DNA of 64,000 nt. Origin: RI-153 sp963721725. Lineage in GTDB: Bacteria > Chloroflexota > Anaerolineae > Caldilineales > Caldilineaceae. The translations under genes and the position numbers were made by a program. Where the stretch lies: positions 103,944 to 167,943 of the forward strand of contig CAVRLX010000020.1 of assembly GCA_963721725.1 (NCBI GenBank), given 5' to 3'. Each line of letters begins with the position of its first letter. Positions within the stretch are counted from its first letter, which is position 1. A model generated the notes under the pieces. It saw only the letters and a list, made by a program, of their open reading frames with translations, made no database searches and was not told the origin of the DNA. Shown in pieces: positions 23,365 to 31,200 of this stretch.

Positions 23365-26267
23365 CTCCACCTGTGCAGAGCTTGATTTCACCGGCTCTGC
23401 TGACACAACTGGATACCGAACACGTGCCTACTGCTCTTGCGCTTCTCGAAGCATCGCAACTAGCCACCCCAGAGGTGGCCGCTGCTTTAGTCGAGATCGC
23501 CTTGGAACGAGCCGAGGCTTCTACGCGTTCGGCCAGCCATTGGCTAGCAGTCGCCTCCGCGTTGACTCAGGCCCAGGGAGAAGATCCCGCCTTTCAGGCC
23601 CAGATCCGCTATGCCCAGGCGCGCATTCACCTGCAACAGGGCGATCTGCAAAAAGCTGAACAAGCCCTGCGCGAGGCTCAAGCGCGTTGGCACAGCTTGG
23701 ATGATGGTGCGGCGTTGGCTCGCAGCTATCTGGGGTTGACCCAAATTTTGGCATTGCAGGGCCACTTTGATCAGGCCGAGGATGCTATCCGTCAGGCCAT
23801 TGCCCGCCTGCCCGCGGAAAGCGTGCAACTGGCCTGGGCCTATGAAAATCTCGCCAACCTGCGTGTACGTCGTGGTGATTACAGCGCTGCTTTGGAAAGC
23901 TATCACCGCGCCCATGCCATCCTCTCCGCCCGGCTGGCAACCAGCAGCGACGAGCAACTCCGCCAAGAGATCGCCACAGTTGATCTAAACCAAGCCAACG
24001 TCCTTGTCGCCCTGGATCAGCCACACGAAGCAGAGAGCCTCTATCAGCGGGCGTTGGCCTACTTCGACAGCGTGGGAGATGCGCTCAACCGCGGACGCAT
24101 TAAGACCAATTTAGGCAGCCTCTTCCTGCGTACAGGTCGCTATGCCGCCGCCATGGAGCTTTTCATCAGCGCCGAAAGCGATCTATTGGGTGATGCCCTG
24201 TTGCTTGATCAGTCCGATCCCGACCTGTTGCGCCAGGCCGATATTCTCTTGCTCGATCAGGCCAACGCCTATCTTGCCCTTAATCTACTCTCCGAAGCTA
24301 CCCACGCGCTTAACCGCTGCCAACAGCTTTTTCGCTCTGCCGATCAGCCCTACGAATTGGCCCAAAGTCTTTATCTCTTGGGGCTTCTCCATCTGCGTAC
24401 CAAGAAGTGGGAGAGTGCCGAAAGCGCACTGATCACAGCCCATACTCTCTTCAGCGAACTTGCCAATCACCCCTGGCGGGATCGGGTCAATCTGGCCCTG
24501 GCAATTCTGGCCGCCCAGCGCGGGGATGCGCCCACAGCCATTCGCCTGTTGGATACCCTGCTCCGCCGTCAAGAGACTACGACGTCGGCCTGGGACTTGA
24601 GCACGGCGGTGGAGGCACGCCTGTTGAGAGTGCAACTCTTTGTGGATGCTGGCGAAATTGCCCCTGCCCGGGCCCAGGCTGTGGAGATTGAAGAAGAACT
24701 GGCCCATTTCATCCCCCTGCCCCATCTACATCTGCGCCTGGAAGGGGCGAGGGGCACTATCGAACTGGCTGCCCGCCAATATACACAGGCACGCCAGCAC
24801 TTCTACCGAGCGCTGGAGATACTGGAAGATCAGCGCACATCGTTGCCTTTGGAAGAGTTTCGCACCGCCTATTTGGTGGATAAATTTCACATATACGGCG
24901 CTCTGCTCTGCTGCCTTCTGGATGGCAGTTCCGACCCATCAGCCGAGACAGTAGACGAGGCTTTTGGTGTTATGGAGCGGGCACGTTCACGTGCTTTGTT
25001 GGAACGCTTGCAGACTACCCTTCCTGATCGGGACGAGGTCAGCCCCACCCAGAGTACCGACCCATCTCAGCCTTATCGCCGCCTACATTGGCTTTACAAC
25101 CAATTGTTAGGCAGCGCAGCGCCCCATGCCCAACATGATGCCGAGTTGCGCGCCTATGAAAGCGCGCTGGAGCGCATGGCCTGGAAATCTGCCCAGCCCC
25201 TGCCCAACAATACGCTTTTTCAGCAGGCTCGCCCAGCCACACTGACTGAATTTCAAGCCAGCCTTGCTGCCGATCAACAGGCGCTGCTTTATTATGTAGT
25301 GGAAGGTCAACAGGCCGATGGCGAGGTTTTGGCCTTTTTAATCGACCGTACCCGTCTCCAGGTTTTTCGCCATCTTTGCACGCCAGCCCAGCTAAACGCC
25401 GCCCAAGATGAACTGCGTTTTCACATGGGGCGCGCCGAACTGGGGGACGAATATATGGCGCGCCATGGTCGCCGTTTGATCCAGGGTTTGCAGGGCGCGC
25501 TGCATACGCTCTATGGATACCTCATTGCGCCGATGACCCATAAACTCTTGGCTTCTCGGCTGCTGATTCTGCCCCACGGCTCGCTTCATCTTTTGCCCTT
25601 TCATGCCCTGTGGGATGGCACGCAGTATCTGTTAGAACGCTTTACCTGTACGTATGCCCCCAGTGCCAGCGTGGCTGTCCACTGTGCCCAAGATCGACCT
25701 AATCTCCCCTATCAGTCGCTGGCTGGGTTGGCCCTGGCTGATCCCGATATTCCCCAAGCGCAGCGTGAAGTGACCTTGGCTGCACACCATTTTGACCCCG
25801 CCTGGCTCTATTTGGGCGAAGATGCCAACCGGGCTGGGCTGATGCAGGCCGCACAACAGGCCGATGTTTTGCACATTGCTACCCACGGCCTCTTCCGCCC
25901 GGACAACCCTTTCTTCTCGGCGTTGAAACTGGCCGATGGCTGGATCGATGTGCGCTCGCTCTATACGCTGCCCTTGCGGGCAAGGCTGGTGGTATTGAGT
26001 GCCTGTGAAAGCGGCACGGCGAATATTCACGGCGGCGACGAGGTGATCGGGTTGGCACGCGGATTCCTGGGGGCTGGCGCCCGTGATCTCTTGGTTAGCC
26101 TTTGGAACGTCCACGATGCCCGCTCCGTTGAACTAATGACTGCTTTTTATCAACATCTGGTGGGCGGGCAGGATCCCGCTGGCGCGTTGTGCAGCGCCCA
26201 AAAAATCGCCATTGCACAGGGGCAACACCCCTACTTTTGGGCCTCTTTTCTGGCAATTGGGGCCTAA
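23361..26267 (+). CDS. TPR-CHAT protease (caspase-like)
   Basis: This 968-residue protein has tetratricopeptide-type helical repeats from about residue 45 to 500 (for example AWAYENLANLRVRRGDYSAA, then LESYHRAHAIL). A C-terminal CHAT domain spans about 640-968. The catalytic dyad is visible: His842 in LHIATHGLF and Cys882 in VVLSACESGTA, followed by GGDEVIGLARGFLGAGA and SLWNVHD. CHAT proteins are cysteine proteases of the separase/caspase clan. The GTG start at 23361 overlaps the zinc-finger gene stop, so they are coupled. Type III-E CRISPR TPR-CHAT (Csx29) cleaves Csx30, which holds a sigma factor; the gene order here invites the same logic, as an inference. Confidence 0.88.
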   Translation: MTPPVQSLISPALLTQLDTEHVPTALALLEASQLATPEVAAALVEIALERAEASTRSASHWLAVASALTQAQGEDPAFQAQIRYAQARIHLQQGDLQKAEQALREAQARWHSLDDGAALARSYLGLTQILALQGHFDQAEDAIRQAIARLPAESVQLAWAYENLANLRVRRGDYSAALESYHRAHAILSARLATSSDEQLRQEIATVDLNQANVLVALDQPHEAESLYQRALAYFDSVGDALNRGRIKTNLGSLFLRTGRYAAAMELFISAESDLLGDALLLDQSDPDLLRQADILLLDQANAYLALNLLSEATHALNRCQQLFRSADQPYELAQSLYLLGLLHLRTKKWESAESALITAHTLFSELANHPWRDRVNLALAILAAQRGDAPTAIRLLDTLLRRQETTTSAWDLSTAVEARLLRVQLFVDAGEIAPARAQAVEIEEELAHFIPLPHLHLRLEGARGTIELAARQYTQARQHFYRALEILEDQRTSLPLEEFRTAYLVDKFHIYGALLCCLLDGSSDPSAETVDEAFGVMERARSRALLERLQTTLPDRDEVSPTQSTDPSQPYRRLHWLYNQLLGSAAPHAQHDAELRAYESALERMAWKSAQPLPNNTLFQQARPATLTEFQASLAADQQALLYYVVEGQQADGEVLAFLIDRTRLQVFRHLCTPAQLNAAQDELRFHMGRAELGDEYMARHGRRLIQGLQGALHTLYGYLIAPMTHKLLASRLLILPHGSLHLLPFHALWDGTQYLLERFTCTYAPSASVAVHCAQDRPNLPYQSLAGLALADPDIPQAQREVTLAAHHFDPAWLYLGEDANRAGLMQAAQQADVLHIATHGLFRPDNPFFSALKLADGWIDVRSLYTLPLRARLVVLSACESGTANIHGGDEVIGLARGFLGAGARDLLVSLWNVHDARSVELMTAFYQHLVGGQDPAGALCSAQKIAIAQGQHPYFWASFLAIGA

Positions 26268-26272
26268 GCGAT

Positions 26273-26350
26273 TTTCCGCAGCCGCACACAAGGACATTTT
26301 TCAAAGAGCAGAAACTTTTCCTTTATGGCGCTGTTTTGTCTATTTAGATT
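26273..26350 (+). repeat. Dispersed palindromic repeat, family 1, copy D
   Basis: It has TTCCGCAGCCGCACACAAGG, ACATTTTTCAAAGAGCAGAA, CTTTTCCTTTATGGCGCTG and TCTATTTAG. It fills most of the gap between the CHAT and subtilase genes, so it would lie in the subtilase leader or at the end of the CHAT unit. Confidence 0.7.
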
Positions 26351-26367
26351 GTTTACGGAGCCGGACA

Positions 26368-28116
26368 ATGAATCTTCAATCCCATTCTATCCACTGTAAC
26401 AGCAAAAACCTCGTTGTATCCATCATCTCGTTCGTCCTGATCGCTGGCCTACTATGGGGAGCCTCAGGGGGCGTTTCTGTGGTTTCGGCGGCAGGTCCAT
26501 TCGAAGAGACCGCAGGCAACAAACTAGAATTTAGCGGCGTCATCGAAACCCTGCCCAGCAACGGCCTCGAAGGCACGTGGTTTGTGAGCGGGCACACCAT
26601 TTACGTGGATAGCAGCACCAAAATCAAACGTAACAAAGGTGAGATCGCCGTGGGGCTTCGGGTCGACGTAGAGGCGACTCAGACGGCAGATGGTACACTG
26701 CGCGCCACTCGCATCATTGCACTTGATGATGGCGACGATGCAGACGATGAAAATGAGGTTGAGATTCGGGGCATTGTGCTGTTGACGCCTAGCACGTTGA
26801 CGGGACTGGGCGAGTGGCGCATCCAGAAAAATCGCAATCATGCGTGGCGTGTCATGATTACGGTGGAAACCAAACTCGAGCTGCCCCTGCCGCTGATTGG
26901 CGATTGGGTGGAAGTCCAAGGCGTTGCACAGCCCGATGGTTCAATCTTGGCCGATAAACTGCGCCTGGATGATTATGCAGAAAGCGAAGTGGTGGTGCGG
27001 CTGGAAGAAGGCGCCAATGCCACCGCCGTGGCCGACCGTTATCAGCTTTTGGTGCGCCAGACGTTGATGGCCTCGGCCAATATCCACCTTTTTGTTACCA
27101 GCGACAAGACACGCAAGACAAAAACTCTTGTGGAACGCCTTCAGGCGGATGCAGAGGTGCGCTGGGCCGAATTGAACTATCGCGGTGGCATCCCCGTGGC
27201 CGATCCTTATGATGTGTGGAAATGGGGCGGGACCGAGCCAGATGGGTATGTTAACCAACAAGCGTTTAGCCAGATCCATTTGCCCGCCGCCCATCCCCTT
27301 TACACGGGCAAGGGGGTGATCGTGGCTGTGTTGGACACAGGCGCAAGTCTGGATCATCCCCAATTGGCGGGCAAATTCCTGCCCGGTCGTGATTTTGTGG
27401 CTGATGATAACAACCCCAGCGAGGAGGGCGATGGCATCGCCCTAGGGCATGGAACTCACGTCAGTGGCATTATTTCTCACATGGCCCCCGATAGCCGTAT
27501 CCTGCCCCTGCGTGTACTGGATGCCAGCGGTCGTGGTGATACATTTGTGGTAGCCTATGCGATTGAATGGGCTGTAGGGCAAGGTGCAGACGTAATCAAC
27601 CTAAGCCTGGGTACGGTCTACGATTCTAAGGTGCTGCACGAATCCATTGAATATGCTACGGCCCAGGGGGTGTTGGTGGTGGCGGCGGCTGGCAACGAAG
27701 GTGGCGACGCTCCCCAATATCCAGCAGCCTATGCCGAAACCCTGGCCGTGACCGCAGTGGATGCCGGAAACCACAAAGCCCGTTTTGCCAATTTCAATTC
27801 CTGGGTCGATGTGGCTGCCCCTGGCGTGGGGATCACCTCCACCATCATCGGGCCTGAAGGCAACGGTTTTGCCAGTTGGAGCGGAACCTCTATGGCAACT
27901 TCGTTTGTCAGCGGGGCAGCGGCGCTGGGCAAATCCAAGTGGCCGGGCATTACAGCCGCAGCCCTCCAGAGTCGCTTGATAGATACGGCTGTTGACATTG
28001 ATAGTGTCAACAGAGACTACGCTGAGCAGGTGGGAAAATTGATCAACACCAGTGCTGCCCTGGGCGTGCCTGCCGTGACCATATGGCTTTACATTCCTGT
28101 GGTCACGCGTAGGTAA
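26368..28116 (+). CDS. Secreted subtilisin-like serine protease (S8) with DUF5666-like N-terminal repeats
   Basis: This 582-residue protein has a signal peptide (hydrophobic about residues 15-40), then two beta-barrel repeats of DUF5666 type (LEFSGVIETLPSNGLEGTWF and VEIRGIVLLTPSTLTGLGEW, each with a DGTLRATRI- or DGSILADKL-like end). A propeptide-like region (EVVVRLEEGANATAVADRYQ) follows, then the S8 domain. The triad is Asp in VAVLDTGASLDH (about 322), His in GHGTHVSGI (about 361) and Ser in GTSMATSFVSGAAAL (about 506). It ends WLYIPVVTRR, another YLPxVxR-like end. It may be the export arm of the preceding CHAT locus or an independent gene. Confidence 0.88.
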   Translation: MNLQSHSIHCNSKNLVVSIISFVLIAGLLWGASGGVSVVSAAGPFEETAGNKLEFSGVIETLPSNGLEGTWFVSGHTIYVDSSTKIKRNKGEIAVGLRVDVEATQTADGTLRATRIIALDDGDDADDENEVEIRGIVLLTPSTLTGLGEWRIQKNRNHAWRVMITVETKLELPLPLIGDWVEVQGVAQPDGSILADKLRLDDYAESEVVVRLEEGANATAVADRYQLLVRQTLMASANIHLFVTSDKTRKTKTLVERLQADAEVRWAELNYRGGIPVADPYDVWKWGGTEPDGYVNQQAFSQIHLPAAHPLYTGKGVIVAVLDTGASLDHPQLAGKFLPGRDFVADDNNPSEEGDGIALGHGTHVSGIISHMAPDSRILPLRVLDASGRGDTFVVAYAIEWAVGQGADVINLSLGTVYDSKVLHESIEYATAQGVLVVAAAGNEGGDAPQYPAAYAETLAVTAVDAGNHKARFANFNSWVDVAAPGVGITSTIIGPEGNGFASWSGTSMATSFVSGAAALGKSKWPGITAAALQSRLIDTAVDIDSVNRDYAEQVGKLINTSAALGVPAVTIWLYIPVVTRR

Positions 28117-28147
28117 GCGGGACGGAATGAGGGACGCAAAATTCTCT

Positions 28148-28193
28148 AAACAAAGCAGCCCCGCCGAGATCTCCCGGCGGGGCTGCTTTGTTT
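28148..28193. terminator. Bidirectional intrinsic terminator
   Basis: A perfect 19-bp stem runs from AAACAAAGCAGCCCC to GGGGCTGCTTTGTTT with an 8-nt loop. A- and T-runs are on the two sides. It separates the convergent subtilase and giant secreted protein genes. Confidence 0.9.
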
Positions 28194-28215
28194 CTATTGC
28201 GTTGTTTCTCGTCCG

Positions 28216-31200
28216 CTACTGTTTCACATCCACCCGTTGCGGACCTTGCAGCGCCCGGCTACGATCCACAAACCAGAGCATACTTTCGCCGAGGGTGGCG
28301 GTGTGTGCTTCAAAGCTGAAGGCGCTGGCAAACTGGCCGGTGGGAAGGCGGCCCAGCGGCGCATGATCGGTCAGGCGGAAGCGTTCGATGCCGGTGACAG
28401 TGCTCACCAACAGTTGGCCGGTGGCTGTGTCCAGCGCAATGGCTTCGGCGTTTTGCAGCGGACGGCTCAGCGTCGGTTCGATCTTGCTGAGAATGGTGCC
28501 GCTTTGGCCGTCGATAATGGCGATCTGCCCATAGCGCGGGGCCAGCAGATAGACAACGTAGAGCCTATCCGTGCTGGCATCATAGGCGATGTCCTGGGGC
28601 AATCCCAGCCCATCAAGTTCGGTCTGCCAGCGGATATTCCCGCCGTTGTCGATGAATGCCACCCGATTGGCCCCCGGCGCAGCCACAAACAGCCCGTTGT
28701 CGCTGCTCGCCACACTATAGGGCGAACCTTGCAGCGGGATGTCCAGGCGGCGGCTGCCGTTTTGTGGGTCCACCAATAGCACTCTGTCTGCCCCTGTTTC
28801 GGCAATCCACAACCCAGCGCCATTGATGGCGATCCCGCTGGGGCGGTTGAGATCGGGGACCACCGCGCGGACGGCTCCCGTTCCGGCGTCTCGGATTTCC
28901 ACCATGCCCGCCAGTGGCGTCAGCGATTCCAGGCTGCGCCGTTGATCGGTGATAACGCCGATCCAATCACTTTGCGGTTCGTCGCCCCAATTGCTCAGAT
29001 AGAGTTGCCCCGCCGCCGTTATGATTTGGCGCGGGCGCTGGGCAATGGGCATCTCGGCCCGCAGCGCCCCATCGGCGTTGTGTAGCCGCAAGAAGCCTTC
29101 CCCAGCGGTGTAGATGCCCCCATCGGTATCCACAGCCAGGGCTTCGGCAGCAGCGGGCGGCGCAGCCAATTGTGGCGCATCGCTGGCGCGGGCACTGCGC
29201 ACAACGCCACCGTCTGTGCCAAACAAGTTTGGAATGTAAAGAGCATGATCAAGCGCTTCAATGGACGTTGCGCTCAGGCTATACAAGCTGTGGCAGTCGG
29301 CATAGTCGCTGGCGTTGCTCACCCGCACATAGAACATCTCGCTGCCAGCGGGAACTTTGACCACCATGCTATTGAAGCCCATTGCCAGCAGGGCTGCGCC
29401 GCTGCTATCGAACGCTTCCACACGGATCAGAAGATTCGCATCGGCGCGTGTCGTGTCAAAGAGGTAATAGTGATCTTCCGCCTGCATCATGCCATCCACA
29501 CGATACCAATCAGCATCGCCCGGTGTGTGCAGTGTGCGGTTGGGGCCAATGGCTCCCATGTCCAACTTCTTGGACTCGCCTGGGCCATCATCCGGCTCGA
29601 ATGTATCGGTAAAGGCCAGACACGAAGTCTGCGCTGTCGGTTGCGGTGTGGGGGTGGGCGTGGGCTGCAAAGCTGGCCCGCCGTCGGAGATCACGGTGAT
29701 CGTATCGCTGCCGGCGTTGCTAAAGAAGAGCCGATTGGTTACAGGGTCCACGGCCACGCCTTCGCCCGCGCCTCGGCCCAGCGGCAACCAGCCAACATAG
29801 CGATAGCTGCGGTCGGGGCTGTAATAGATGTGGGTGCGGTTTTCTTCTGGGCAGACGGCAAAGAGATGACCGCTGGCCGCATTGACGCCCACGGTCCACG
29901 GGCGACAGAGTAGCTTCACATCGCCCAGATGCTGCGCATCGCCGATCTCGTCGAGGGCGAAGACGCTGATATTTTGGGAATCAATGTTGGCCGTATAGAG
30001 CAGACGGCGCTGGGCATCAAAGGCCATGCCATAGCTGCCCGCGCCGGTGGGCAGTGTTTTTAACAATTTTCCTTCCCAGTTAAAGACGCTCAACGTGCCA
30101 TCCAAATGATTGGTTACATAAAGGCGGTCGCTCAGATTGTCGAAGACCAGAAAACTTGGCTCGCCCCCGGCGGGGACATCCAGTTTTGCGCCATCCTCCA
30201 GGCGCACAACCGTGAGTGTGCTGCTGCCAAAGTTGGCAACATAGGCCAGATCGCCAGTTCTGTGCAGCGCCACGCCATCGGGCCAGCTTCCTGTGGCAAC
30301 CTTCCAGCGCATCGGTTCAGATTGGTTACTCTCAGTACTTAGCGCACTCAGATCGTTGGTGAATTTCGACGGGATGTAGAGCGTCTGCCGGGCCGGGTTG
30401 ACCGCAATCCCATTGGGGCCGAGGGCATCAGGCAGCGGCATTGAGCGCAGCACTTCCAGACTGTCGGCGTCAATCACCGTAATCGTATTGCTGCGGTGAT
30501 TCGCCACATAAACGCGCCGTCCAGCGCTGTCCACCGTGATGCCGTGTGGCTCTTGCCCCACCACCACTGTTCCCAGCACGCCCAGTTGCACGGTCTGCAC
30601 AGGCACAAGGGTCGGCGTGTGCGTCGGCGTGTGGGTGTTGGTGGACGTAGCCGTCGGTGTATGGGTCGGCGTCGGCGTCAACGTCGGCGTTGGCGTCGGG
30701 ATGGTTGTCTCCGTGGGTGTCGCCGTCGGCTCTGGCGTATCCGTTGGTTCTGGCGTATCCGTTGGCATAGGGGTGTCCGTCGGTACAGGCGTGTCCGTCG
30801 GTAACGGCGTTTCGGTTTCTGTGGGCGTAGCCGTGGGCAGCGGTGTTTCAGTGAAGGTTGCCGTCGCGGTGGATGTCTCCGTGGGCGTGAAGGTATGTGT
30901 CGGTGTCGCCGTTGGCGTATGTGTCGCCGTTGGTGTATACGTCGGCGTGCGGGTGGGAATCGGCGTCTCCGTGGGCGTCGGTGTCAAGGTCGGGGTATGG
31001 GTGGGCGTAAAGGTCGGCGTCGGTGTATTCGATGACGTCGGTATAAGCGTCGGCGTGTGGGTGGGCAGTGGCGTTTGCGACGGGTTTAGGGTATGCGTCG
31101 GCAACGGCGTCGCTGTATTGGTGGGTGTTTCCGTTGGCGTCGCCGTATGTGTTGCGGTGTGTGTCTCCGTCGGCGTCTGCGTGGGGATAGGTGTCCACGT

